Shown here: positions 1-6,881 of the stretch, piece after piece
Numbering within the stretch: position 1 is the first letter of the stretch
Layout of the letters: each line of letters starts with the position of its first letter
DNA from: Sutcliffiella deserti
GTDB taxonomy: Bacteria; Bacillota; Bacilli; Bacillales; Bacillaceae_I
Assembly: GCF_020037475.1 (NCBI RefSeq)
Contig: NZ_JAIQDB010000005.1
Span: forward strand, 100,498-164,497
Direction of reading: 5' to 3'
Length of the DNA stretch: 64,000 nt
Notes under the pieces: generated by a model
Database searches by the model: none
What the model saw: the letters and a program-made list of their open reading frames with translations, nothing else
What the model was told of the DNA's origin: nothing
Position numbers and translations under genes: made by a program

Positions 1-75
1 GTAGCGGTTAACGGAGGGGAGTTTGTTCCGAAGGGAATACCGTTGTATGTGGGGAAGATTGTGACGGATTTATAA
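1..75 (+). CDS. 3' end of a gene cut by the window edge
   Basis: The first 24 codons read as open frame ending in TAA at 73-75; the C-terminal residues include VNGGEFVPKG and YVGKIVTDL. No upstream sequence is available, so start, length and family cannot be judged. The residue pattern is ordinary protein-like, and the next gene has its own ribosome binding site, so this looks like a true gene end. I do not recognise the family. Confidence 0.5.
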   Translation, partial: VAVNGGEFVPKGIPLYVGKIVTDL

Positions 76-144
76 AATAGAGATGTGCACCTGTACAAAA
101 TTTCGGAGTACTGAACATCAATTGATTTAAATGGGGGATGAGTA

Positions 145-381
145 ATGGAATTTAAGGAATATCTGAAGCAGAAGCACTTGTTGAAGAAAGATGAAAAGAA
201 ATTGAAGGAGATTTCCATAGACCAATATATTAATCGGCTTGCTAGTATGCGACAGAATGGAATTTATAATGAAGAAAACCAAATGGATTCCACACTGGAA
301 CAGAAGGTACAGGAACGTTACAAGGATTGGAAAACATATTTAAAGACTATTAACCATTACTTGGCTTCTAAAAAATATTAG
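145..381 (+). CDS. small hypothetical protein, 78 aa
   Basis: A charged, Lys/Glu-rich, largely helical 78-residue protein without a signal peptide or membrane segment. The ATG at 145 follows a GGGGGA ribosome binding site at 132-137 with good spacing. It holds a YLKQK-x-LLKK start and an ISIDQYINRL segment that superficially resembles the helical core-binding domain of tyrosine recombinases, but there is no catalytic domain, so no function is proposed. It may be a small stand-alone cytoplasmic protein or a remnant. The following 160 bp are AT-rich and hold a palindromic repeat. Confidence 0.55.
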   Translation: MEFKEYLKQKHLLKKDEKKLKEISIDQYINRLASMRQNGIYNEENQMDSTLEQKVQERYKDWKTYLKTINHYLASKKY

Positions 382-414
382 ATAATACCAAACTAACAAG
401 TTTATTAACATAGT

Positions 415-536
415 ATTATTTAAACAAACGTTTGATTAAATCAATTTCGATAATTAGGTAGCTCAATGGATTCAGCGTTTCTATTTTAAATGAACTTTTT
501 AAATTGTTATTTTATCAAAATTTCTTTCTGGAAGAA
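415..536. repeat. repeated AT-rich segment with CAAACGTTTG palindrome, copy 1
   Basis: This noncoding stretch carries the perfect palindrome CAAACGTTTG at 425-434, followed about 55-80 bp later by an AT-rich block containing CTTTTTAAATTG and TATTTTAT. The same order of elements recurs at 37547-37652. A 10-bp palindrome of this kind resembles operators of TetR-family repressors, but no TetR gene lies in the window. It could be a duplicated regulatory region or the remains of a dispersed element. Confidence 0.5.
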
Positions 537-655
537 TTGATAAGTGGTTTATCAGGAACAGGAAGGCGACTGGCTATTGTATGCAATTAAGCGAGACTTC
601 ATACCCTGTATGGTTGATAGAGGGGGAGATTTTCTACTACTTCGTGGCAAAGAAC

Positions 656-691
656 AAAAAAGTGTTAATTCCAAGAGGGTTAACACTTTTT
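656..691. terminator. bidirectional hairpin terminator
   Basis: A 13-bp AT-rich stem (AAAAAAGTGTTAA pairing with TTAACACTTTTT) with an 11-nt loop and A/T tails on both sides. It lies directly upstream of the ECF-type promoter, so it insulates the sigma operon. This also argues that the long open frame beginning at 544 is not the real start of the sigma gene. Confidence 0.65.
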
Positions 692-701
692 CTGATTTTA
701 G

Positions 702-728
702 GGAACCTGATGACGTTAGCTGCGTCTA
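702..728 (+). promoter_or_regulatory. ECF-sigma-type promoter of the sigma/anti-sigma operon
   Basis: GGAACC at 702-707 and CGTCTA at 723-728 are separated by 15 nt. This matches the general form of Bacillus ECF promoters (an AAC-containing -35 and a CGTC -10). Transcription would start near 735, ahead of the AGAGGGGAG ribosome binding site at 745-753. ECF factors usually drive their own operons, so autoregulation is the natural reading. A near-identical pair (GGAACT, 16 nt, CGTCTA) lies at 15107-15134. Confidence 0.6.
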
Positions 729-759
729 TAGATTTGAAAGGCAGAGAGGGGAGATGGGA

Positions 760-1308
760 GTGGGGGAGTTTGATGAAGTTAGTCATTCTGCAGCAAACAA
801 AAAAGATCTGATGGAGCAGTTGTTTGAACAATATGCGACCGAAGTGAAACGGATAGCGTTTCTTTATTTAAAGGATGTCAGTCAAACGGAGGATATTTTG
901 CAGGACGTTTTTATTTCTTGTTATAAAAACTTCGATACTTTCCGGGGGGAGTGTTCTTATAAAACCTGGCTGATCCGAATCACTGTTAATAAGTGTCGAG
1001 ATCACTTGAGAAGATGGAGTTTCAGGAAAATTTTCTCCCGGGACAATGTAGGGGAGAAATTAGTAGAAGTGAATACCCCTGAAACCATGGCACTATGGAT
1101 GGAAAAAGGAACCGAGCTTGGGCAAACGGTTCTGCAGCTGCCGATCAAGCTAAGGGAAGTAATTATTCTATTTTATTATCAGGAATTAAACATTTCGGAA
1201 ATAAGTTACATGTTGAATGTTAATGAAAATACAGTGAAAACGAGGCTTCACCGGGCGAGAAAAAGTTTGAAGGAAGTGTTGAAGGGTGGTGACTACGAAT
1301 GGGAGTGA
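760..1308 (+). CDS. ECF-type RNA polymerase sigma factor
   Basis: Redirects RNA polymerase to stress-type promoters. From the chosen GTG the protein has 182 residues: a region-2 domain (LFEQYATEVKRIAFLYLKD, DILQDVFISCYKNF, RGECSYKTWLIRI) and a region-4 helix-turn-helix (LNISEISYMLNVNENTVKTR), the usual two-domain ECF size. The GTG at 760 is preferred because AGAGGGGAG ends 6 nt before it; ATG at 754 and ATG at 811 are alternatives. Starts upstream of the terminator at 656-691 are unlikely. The stop overlaps the next gene by 10 nt, so the partner protein is translationally coupled. The family subgroup and its inducing signal cannot be read from the sequence. Confidence 0.9.
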   Translation: MGEFDEVSHSAANKKDLMEQLFEQYATEVKRIAFLYLKDVSQTEDILQDVFISCYKNFDTFRGECSYKTWLIRITVNKCRDHLRRWSFRKIFSRDNVGEKLVEVNTPETMALWMEKGTELGQTVLQLPIKLREVIILFYYQELNISEISYMLNVNENTVKTRLHRARKSLKEVLKGGDYEWE

Positions 1309-2027
1309 AGTTGAAGAAAGTATTGGAGGATACAGTGTTGTCAGATATCCAAATGGATGAGGGAGACAAGGCTCGTTTTCTGGCGGCTTTAAACAAACCG
1401 AGTTCCACCACCCGCCATTCCTATAAGGTTGTTTTTTCAAGTGTCATTGCAGCATGTATTATGTTCCTTCTTGTTTTTGCTTTCAAGGTTGACACGGATA
1501 CCATAACTGATCCAAATACCTCAGCAGACATACCGGTTGTGGAAACTTTGGAGGAAGGGATGGAGCTTGAGCATTATCTGTCTGACAATATGGATAGAGG
1601 CAATCATGATTTTTACGATGAACTAATAGTCGTGGACACGAAGGACAAGGATTTTTCACGGGGAGATATTGTGTATTACAAGAATGAGGCTGGCCGAAAA
1701 TACCTAACAAGAATTGTGGCCCTTGAGGGGGAAACGCTTGAAGTGGTCAATGGCCAGGTTTACATTGATAACAAACGGCTCGATACCTTCTATGGCAAGG
1801 CACAACGTCTTGGGATGGAAAAAGAAGAGTACTTTACTGCGATGGATAAAGTAGGTACGCAATACAATAAAGAAGCAATGTTAGGTGTATTCGAAACAAA
1901 TATGCCAGAAAGTCCTATTCCTGAAAAGTACTTATTTGGGATGAGTGATGACTGGTTCCGAGGTGTCCACGAGATGGTTTCGAAGGAGCAAGTCATCGGA
2001 AAAGTGGTGGGAGTAAGGAATAAGTAG
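1299..2027 (+). CDS. membrane partner of the ECF sigma factor with a catalytically dead signal-peptidase-like domain
   Basis: 242 residues: a short cytoplasmic segment (1-40), one membrane helix (about 42-64), then an extracytoplasmic domain (about 85-242) with S26 signal peptidase landmarks such as FSRGDIVYY, ALEGETLEV and GQVYIDNK. Aligned by eye to B. subtilis SipS, the catalytic Ser of GDSM is Asn97 (SDNM) and the catalytic Lys of VKRI is Thr137 (LTRI); the GDN box is also eroded. It should therefore not cleave signal peptides. Its position, overlapping the sigma gene by 10 nt, and its single-pass topology suggest an anti-sigma or sensor role. The short N-terminus shows no zinc-binding HxxxCxxC motif. 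The role is inferred from context. Confidence 0.75.
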   Translation: MGVKLKKVLEDTVLSDIQMDEGDKARFLAALNKPSSTTRHSYKVVFSSVIAACIMFLLVFAFKVDTDTITDPNTSADIPVVETLEEGMELEHYLSDNMDRGNHDFYDELIVVDTKDKDFSRGDIVYYKNEAGRKYLTRIVALEGETLEVVNGQVYIDNKRLDTFYGKAQRLGMEKEEYFTAMDKVGTQYNKEAMLGVFETNMPESPIPEKYLFGMSDDWFRGVHEMVSKEQVIGKVVGVRNK

Positions 2028-2048
2028 GAAAGTTGTGGTTTTTATCCT

Positions 2049-2073
2049 AGTGGGACGCGTAACCGGTCCTACT
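2049..2073 (+). terminator. hairpin after the sigma operon
   Basis: AGTGGGAC (2049-2056) pairs with GTCCTACT (2066-2073) with one G-U pair and a 9-nt loop. Only a weak T-rich tail follows, so termination is uncertain. Its GGGAC/GTCC arms resemble the REP-like hairpins seen elsewhere in the window. Confidence 0.35.
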
Positions 2074-2131
2074 GTCTTTAGAACAATTAAGTAAGATATA
2101 AATATATCAATTATAAGGTGGAGGCGCGAAT

Positions 2132-2773
2132 TTGTTAAAAAGAAAGAAGATTTTTGTTACGGTTCTATTAGCAATATCATTAATTTTTGCAGTTCATTAT
2201 ATAAATTTGACTTTAAGTAATAAAGGCTATGAGGAATACCATTCAAATAGATTAATGAATGATTTTAGCACACTTACCCATAGCCTTCTGGATAATCAGA
2301 AGGTTTATAAAGAGATAATTAGCACAGAGGTTCTGTCACAGGAGCAAGTGGAGAGAATTTATAATAATACCTATGCCATCATCAATTTCTATGAAGATTA
2401 TAGCGAATTAGCAGTGCAATTGAATAGGTTCAAACGGGATGGTTTTTCAACTTCTGATGCTTCGTTTAACATAGAAGCGGTATTTAATAGAAAAATAGCG
2501 GAAATATCTGAAACGGACCAAGCAAGTGTGACCTTGGATGAGGACTTTTTGATGAAAGTGGAAACTATATCTAATCTTAATCAGGCGTGGATTGAGGTGT
2601 TAAATCAACATATGATAGGATTTGAAATCATAGGTTCAGAATACAGAACTACTGAGGATAGAGTGAGATTGTCGAGGGACAGTATCACCGAAGATTTCTG
2701 GGTGACAACATTGGAAATGTTTAATTATAAAGCTCAGGAAAATGAGAGAGAATTAAAATGGTTATTAAATTAA
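2132..2773 (+). CDS. hypothetical membrane-anchored protein, 213 aa
   Basis: Starts at a TTG behind GGTGGAGGCG. The first 30 residues form a basic cap and a hydrophobic helix (KKIFVTVLLAISLIFAVH), which acts as a signal anchor; there is no lipobox. The remaining 180 residues are polar, Glu/Asn-rich and predicted mostly helical, so the bulk should lie outside the membrane as a soluble helical domain. I do not recognise the family. It follows the sigma/partner operon in the same direction after 104 bp and a weak hairpin, so it may be read with it or alone. The final codons and downstream 80 bp are duplicated at 22026 onward, ahead of another ECF operon. Confidence 0.7.
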   Translation: MLKRKKIFVTVLLAISLIFAVHYINLTLSNKGYEEYHSNRLMNDFSTLTHSLLDNQKVYKEIISTEVLSQEQVERIYNNTYAIINFYEDYSELAVQLNRFKRDGFSTSDASFNIEAVFNRKIAEISETDQASVTLDEDFLMKVETISNLNQAWIEVLNQHMIGFEIIGSEYRTTEDRVRLSRDSITEDFWVTTLEMFNYKAQENERELKWLLN

Positions 2774-2799
2774 TCTGGTGAATGAACAGAATAAGGCAT

Positions 2800-2832
2800 A
2801 CAGTCGTTCCATTTAGGGATGGCTGTTTTTTT
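2800..2832 (+). terminator. rho-independent terminator
   Basis: ACAGTCGTTCC at 2800-2810 pairs with GGGATGGCTGT at 2816-2826, with a 5-nt loop and a run of seven T. It ends the preceding 213-residue gene. A nearly identical terminator sits at 22071-22104. Confidence 0.85.
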
Positions 2833-2856
2833 CTTTTTTGAAATTTTTTCTCTAGA

Positions 2857-2988
2857 GGAAGCAGAGAAGAACGAAATTGCTATGTTGAGTCTTTTCTAAT
2901 GAAAATAGTAAAAAAAAGAAAAAGTATGTTCTTTATGGTATTGTTTAATCGCCAAATCAAACAATTCATAGAAGGACATACTTTTTTT
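2857..2988. repeat. dispersed hairpin repeat, copy 1
   Basis: A 130-bp unit beginning GGAAGCAGAGAAGAACG and ending in a long imperfect inverted repeat of 25-26 bp arms (AAAGTATGTTCTT and its partner AAGGACATACTTT) around a loop with AATCGCC. Other copies lie at 24273-24412 and 27591-27728. No open frame is present. It behaves like a small non-autonomous repeat or a mobile terminator-like element. Confidence 0.8.
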
Positions 2989-3062
2989 ATAATGTTTTCC
3001 TAAATTATTTTCCCTTAATTCAGAATATTATCTTGCTATTTCTAATTGTACCTATTATCATA

Positions 3063-3090
3063 TATCTAAATGATATATATCTTTTAGATA
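3063..3090. promoter_or_regulatory. candidate operator of the PadR-type regulator
   Basis: A perfect 8-bp inverted repeat, TATCTAAA (3063-3070) and TTTAGATA (3083-3090), spaced by 12 nt, ends 3 bp before the regulator's start codon. PadR proteins bind dyads in their own promoters, so autorepression is likely; the binding itself is inferred. Confidence 0.5.
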
Positions 3091-3093
3091 GGT

Positions 3094-3654
3094 GTGAAAA
3101 AAGTGATAGCTTATAACAATACAACATACGCAATATTAGGGATATTAACTACTGAATGCAATTCTGGTTACGCTATTAAACAGTTCATGGATCGGAGTTT
3201 AAATCATTTTTGGAAAATTAGTTATGGGCAAATCTATCCTACGCTTAAACTAATTGCTCAAGATGGATTGGCAGAGGTAAATGTCTCCTCTACCCCAGGG
3301 AGGGCGGATAAAAACGAGTATTACCTCACTCCTAAAGGATTGGCAACTTTGAAAGAATGGATAGAACAACCTATTGATCAAGTACCTGTAGAACGAAATG
3401 AAGTACTTTTGAAATTATTTTTTGGCTCCAATCAATCCCCTGAAAAAACTGTTTCACTGCTACAAGATTATAAACAAAGACTTGTAACTCGTTACGAAAC
3501 GTATGAAACCATTGAACAAGGAATTCTTCATCACGATAAGGAAGAGAAGGATGCAATGTACTGGTTATTCACGTTAGATTATGGCAAAAGAGTAACAGAG
3601 GCTGCCATTCAATGGTGTGAGCATACTTTAAAGCAGGTTAAAAAGGAGGAATAG
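3094..3654 (+). CDS. PadR-family transcriptional regulator
   Basis: 186 residues. The N-terminal winged helix (about 8-85) shows the PadR pattern: YAILGILTTECNSGYAIKQ, ISYGQIYPTLKLIAQDGLAE and NEYYLTPKGLATLKEW. The C-terminal helical half (about 95-180) matches the Vir_act_alpha_C dimerisation region. It likely represses its own operon; a perfect dyad sits directly upstream. The GTG start at 3094 has only a weak ribosome binding site, and a second in-frame GTG at 3103 is possible. The stop is 5 bp from the DUF4188 gene, which has a strong AGGAGG site within this gene's end, so the two form an operon. The inducer is unknown. Confidence 0.9.
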   Translation: MKKVIAYNNTTYAILGILTTECNSGYAIKQFMDRSLNHFWKISYGQIYPTLKLIAQDGLAEVNVSSTPGRADKNEYYLTPKGLATLKEWIEQPIDQVPVERNEVLLKLFFGSNQSPEKTVSLLQDYKQRLVTRYETYETIEQGILHHDKEEKDAMYWLFTLDYGKRVTEAAIQWCEHTLKQVKKEE

Positions 3655-3659
3655 AAAGA

Positions 3660-4136
3660 ATGGCAAAGCAAATTTTCCCTGGACGTTATACGACGGAAAA
3701 CACAGAGGGTATTGTCGTTTTTATCATTGGTATGAGATTTAACAATTGGCTTGCCGTACATAAATGGTTTCCCGTTTTTAGCGCCATGCCCGGAATGATC
3801 AGGGAACTTTACACGAACAAAGAAGAGTTGGGATTTTTATCGATGGAAAGCTATTATGGACTAAGAACGACCACAATGATCCAATATTGGCGTTCAAGCG
3901 ATGACTTACTCTCTTATGCGAGGAATGAGAAGCATTTAACCGCTTGGAAAAACTTTAACGAAAAGCTAGGCAATAATGACGCTGTTGGAATCTACCATGA
4001 AACCTTTCAAGTGAAGAAAGGCTCCTATGAATCTATCTATTCAAATATGCCACACTATGGATTAGGTAAAACGTTGAAACATCTTCCGGTTAGTTTAAAG
4101 CACGATTCCGCTCGTAAACGGATGAAGGTACAATAG
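3660..4136 (+). CDS. DUF4188 family protein (monooxygenase-like fold)
   Basis: 158 residues matching the DUF4188 pattern: an initial IFPGRYT segment, VVFIIGMRFNNWLAVHKW, and a central TMIQYWRSSDDLLSYARN region of the dimeric alpha/beta barrel kind. Members are small soluble proteins thought to resemble haem-degrading or phenylacetaldoxime dehydratase-type barrels, but their reaction is not established. It is co-transcribed with the PadR regulator, 5 bp downstream, an arrangement common in Bacillus; the regulator probably controls this protein. No signal peptide or true membrane helix is seen. Confidence 0.85.
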   Translation: MAKQIFPGRYTTENTEGIVVFIIGMRFNNWLAVHKWFPVFSAMPGMIRELYTNKEELGFLSMESYYGLRTTTMIQYWRSSDDLLSYARNEKHLTAWKNFNEKLGNNDAVGIYHETFQVKKGSYESIYSNMPHYGLGKTLKHLPVSLKHDSARKRMKVQ

Positions 4137-4228
4137 TTTTGGTTAGTTGCCACCGCAAATGTTAATAAGTTATACCTAAAATCGGAAATATATAATAGAA
4201 AATAAATCTCATATAGAGGTGGAATTAT

Positions 4229-5191
4229 ATGCCCAAAATTGACAATATGTTAGCAATTCTATGGATGCTTCGTTCAGGTGAAAAAATTACTGCAAAACAA
4301 ATTTCAGAAAAGTTAGAGATGAATATAAGGACTGTGTATCGTTATATTGATACAATTTCAACAAGTGGCGTACCTATAATTTCAGAACCAGGACATAACG
4401 GTGGATACACTTTAATGAACAATTTTATTGAGGCTCCTCTTTTTTTTGATTTTGAGGAGCAAACTTCACTATTTCACGCTGCTGTTTTTGCAGAAGAAGC
4501 CGGATATTATGGAGGTGAAGCATTAAATAGGGCCATTTCAAAGCTAAGTAAATACTCAAATCAAGAGCAGGAAACAAAGATAAACCAACATTTAACCAGT
4601 CTTGAAGTAATAAGTCGATTAAGTTCACTCTCTATGGAACCTTTTTTGAAGGAGTTGGAGCAGGCCGTAGCTGACGGGTACTCAGTAAAAATTCGTTATC
4701 ATAAAAGTGGCGAAAAGCAATTAAATTATAGATTGGTCGATCCGTACAGAATTATCTATTGGAATAATAAGTGGTATGTAATTGGATTTTGTCATCTTAG
4801 GAATGATATTCGTAGTTTTAGAGTAGATCGAATTGAAAGTCTAATGCTAACCGAAAATAAGTTTAACCGGCCAGAAAATTTTTCAGCACGTGACTTTTTT
4901 ACAAAAAGCCTTCTTCCAACTATAGAAGATAAGGAAGGGGTTATTTCTTTGGTTATTAATGGGGATAAAAGTGTATTGGCTGATATTTGCCAACATTGGT
5001 TTTTAGGACATTATTTAAAAGAACGGACTTCAAATCAAGCGGTTTTTCTTCTTGAAAAAGATGTGATACATACTTATGTACCTTATTTACTTTTGCCTTA
5101 CAATAAATCCATTAAAGTTATTGAGCCGATAAGTCTTAAAAAAAGACTTGTTGAAGTTCTGTCGGAATTAATTAAATTTCATGAAGTATGA
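4229..5191 (+). CDS. YafY-type HTH/WYL transcriptional regulator
   Basis: 320 residues. The N-terminal HTH_11 domain (about 3-58) contains AKQISEKLEMNIRTVYRYIDTI. A WYL domain follows (about 135-215), with the characteristic DGYSVKIRYH, RLVDPYRIIYW and WYVIGFC blocks and an SFRVDRI segment. The last 80 residues form the WCX-type extension. WYL domains sense small ligands or nucleic acid. The ATG at 4229 has an AGAGGTGG site. A strong terminator separates it from the DJ-1/PfpI gene 74 bp downstream. Such WYL regulators often sit beside the gene they control, so the PfpI-like protein is the probable target. Confidence 0.88.
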   Translation: MPKIDNMLAILWMLRSGEKITAKQISEKLEMNIRTVYRYIDTISTSGVPIISEPGHNGGYTLMNNFIEAPLFFDFEEQTSLFHAAVFAEEAGYYGGEALNRAISKLSKYSNQEQETKINQHLTSLEVISRLSSLSMEPFLKELEQAVADGYSVKIRYHKSGEKQLNYRLVDPYRIIYWNNKWYVIGFCHLRNDIRSFRVDRIESLMLTENKFNRPENFSARDFFTKSLLPTIEDKEGVISLVINGDKSVLADICQHWFLGHYLKERTSNQAVFLLEKDVIHTYVPYLLLPYNKSIKVIEPISLKKRLVEVLSELIKFHEV

Positions 5192-5193
5192 TG

Positions 5194-5228
5194 ACTTCCC
5201 TGACGTTAGCTGTCAGGGAAGTTGTTTT
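5194..5228 (+). terminator. rho-independent terminator
   Basis: ACTTCCCTGAC at 5194-5204 pairs perfectly with GTCAGGGAAGT at 5212-5222, followed by a T-rich tail. It closes the WYL regulator transcript, only 3 bp beyond the stop codon. Confidence 0.85.
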
Positions 5229-5265
5229 ATAATTGCATTATCAAGTGTGATTGGAGTGTTAATGG

Positions 5266-5898
5266 ATGCAAACAAAAAAAGCGATTCTATATGTATTTAA
5301 TACAATGTCGGACTGGGAATATGGATATTTAATTGCTGAACTAAACTCAGGAAGATATTTCAAAAAAGATGTAGCACCTTTAAAAGTAATTACAGTAGGA
5401 GCTAATAAAGAAATGATTACTACGATGGGAGGACTGAGCATAAAACCAGATATTTCCCTTGATGAATGTACTCTTGAGAGTAAAGATCTTTTAATCTTAC
5501 CAGGAGGGACTACTTGGAGTGAAGAAATTCATCAACCTATCTTGGAAAAAATTGGCCAAGCTTTAAAGCTGGGCACTATTGTTGCTGCAATTTGTGGTGC
5601 AACTGAGGGTCTCGCGAATATGGGATACTTAGATACTAGAAAGCATACAAGTAATAACTTAGAATATACTAAATTGGTATGTCCTAACTATAAAGGAGAA
5701 AAGTTCTACGAGTTGGGATCTGCGGTATCTGATGCGAATTTAGTTACTGCATCAGGAGTAGCTCCTCTGGAATTTGCAATGGAGGTACTGAAAAAAATAG
5801 ATGTATTTACACCAGATGCATTACATTCATGGTATAACTTAAATAAGACTCATAAACCTGAATACTTCTTCCAGTTAATGAATTCAATAAATAAATGA
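5266..5898 (+). CDS. DJ-1/PfpI family protein (type 1 glutamine amidotransferase-like)
   Basis: 210 residues with the class I glutamine amidotransferase-like fold. The nucleophile elbow is in VAAICGATEGLAN (Cys near 109), preceded by the LLILPGGTTW strand and followed by TASGVAPLEFAMEVL. Related Bacillus proteins are annotated as proteases, chaperones or glyoxalases; the sequence does not decide between these. The ATG at 5266 follows GGAG at about 5252; an ATG at 5262 is out of frame. It lies downstream of the WYL regulator, suggesting inducible expression. A hairpin terminator follows the stop. Confidence 0.85.
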   Translation: MQTKKAILYVFNTMSDWEYGYLIAELNSGRYFKKDVAPLKVITVGANKEMITTMGGLSIKPDISLDECTLESKDLLILPGGTTWSEEIHQPILEKIGQALKLGTIVAAICGATEGLANMGYLDTRKHTSNNLEYTKLVCPNYKGEKFYELGSAVSDANLVTASGVAPLEFAMEVLKKIDVFTPDALHSWYNLNKTHKPEYFFQLMNSINK

Positions 5899-5911
5899 AG
5901 TAACTGAAAAG

Positions 5912-5953
5912 CTCAATTTCTCTATTTAGATTTATAGAGAAGTTGGGATTTTT
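5912..5953 (+). terminator. hairpin terminator
   Basis: TCAATTTCTCTAT pairs with ATAGAGAAGTTGGG with a short loop and a following T run. It terminates the DJ-1/PfpI gene. Confidence 0.75.
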
Positions 5954-6188
5954 AATTTGGAATTTCCTTATCGTTGTAAATCCGCATTTTCCTGAGGCTA
6001 CCCCGTAAAGCCTAAAATTAAAAAAGTCCAAAAAGCATCCTATAATATAATAATCAAGTATAATTAACGATCTTAACTTTCATCGTTAATTGATTATAAA
6101 AACAATCGCTATAGGGCGCAATGGCTTCTATAGCAATTATTTAGGTAATTCATTGTATACCATCTTAATAATGCATTTTCATATTGTC
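5954..6188. other. noncoding stretch with two inverted repeats
   Basis: No supported gene. A perfect 10-bp inverted repeat (AATTAACGAT at 6062-6071 and ATCGTTAATT at 6082-6091) is followed by a second hairpin whose arms contain GCTATAG and CTATAGC (about 6107-6137). Either could be an operator or an RNA stem. Together with the terminator at 6189 they make a run of three hairpins, which would fit a small untranslated RNA, but no promoter is convincing. Confidence 0.4.
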
Positions 6189-6227
6189 TTGTAGACCAAT
6201 ATAAGGATGTTGGTCTACAATTTTTTT
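6189..6227 (+). terminator. strong rho-independent terminator
   Basis: TTGTAGACCAA at 6189-6199 pairs perfectly with TTGGTCTACAA at 6210-6220, followed by seven T. No long gene ends just before it, so it may end a short RNA or a read-through transcript from the DJ-1/PfpI gene. Confidence 0.8.
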
Positions 6228-6291
6228 ATTTTTTTACTGTTTACGAAAGCGGTTTAGTTTAATACAATGGAAGTGCTTACACAAGAAAAAG

Positions 6292-6621
6292 ATGGGCTAT
6301 AAGGAATTAGGAAACACAATAAACGTGGTGAATTTAGAAGAAAATATCCCTTTTTATCGGTTAAGAGGAAGCATTGATGATACGTCTCTTGTGAAGGAAG
6401 TGCACCAAGGGGATTTTTATGTACGCTTTTTCCTGTGTCATCGAAATGGTGAAAAAATGGTTAAACCGATAATCGACCAGGATGTTATCTTCGGAACGGA
6501 AACGTATTTACATGTTCCTCGTCAGTTCTTAAAACCACCATTACACAATCTACTAGAGCAACCTCACAACAATCATCAAATAAAGGATCCTGTGGTTTTT
6601 CATCTACTACAGTTTCACTAA
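6292..6621 (+). pseudogene. probable broken ORF of unknown family
   Basis: The 109-residue open frame has protein-like content (FYVRFFLCHRNGEKMV, FGTETYLHVPRQFLKPP) but lacks a ribosome binding site at its ATG. A different frame just upstream begins ATG at 6266 and reads MEVLTQEKDGL before a stop that lies at this ORF's start. Coding-like text (EFYTFNGDATRAISLYY) also continues downstream of the stop in another frame. This pattern suggests a gene split by frameshifts. I cannot name the family. Confidence 0.45.
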
Positions 6622-6718
6622 CTTACAAGAGCAATTTGAGTTTTACACATTCAATGGAGATGCCACAAGAGCTATTTCTCTCTATTACTCTACTTATGCG
6701 AGCAGGCACGCCTAATAA

Positions 6719-6732
6719 TGAAACCGCTTTCG
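6719..6732 (+). promoter_or_regulatory. catabolite-response (cre)-like site upstream of the glucanase
   Basis: TGAAACCGCTTTCG matches the published CcpA cre consensus TGWAANCGNTNWCA at 13 of 14 positions. It lies 150 bp ahead of the GH16 start, which fits carbon catabolite repression of a secreted polysaccharide hydrolase. Binding is inferred. Confidence 0.55.
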
Positions 6733-6881
6733 TAAATGTGATGAACTGTTACAGTTCCATATTAATTTGGCATTTTTAAACCTTATTGGGTTTCGGTGTA
6801 AAACAAAACTATTAATTTAAGGAGGTGATTCATTACCTTACTTCAGAACGCCGCAATAAATTAAAAATTAGGGGGATTAGA

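Larger units (their letters stand above)
6240..6736. repeat. 16-bp inverted repeats bracketing a 0.5-kb segment
   Basis: TTTACGAAAGCGGTTT at 6240-6255 has its exact reverse complement at 6721-6736. The enclosed 465 bp hold one open frame with signs of decay. The right copy overlaps a good catabolite-response-like site, so the pair may be two operators (for looping) rather than transposon ends; no target duplication was seen. Confidence 0.7.

Noticed and set aside
544..759. Upstream extension of the first ECF sigma gene
   Set aside because: It spans a bidirectional terminator and an ECF promoter, and the protein text is not sigma-like; the GTG at 760 has a proper ribosome binding site.
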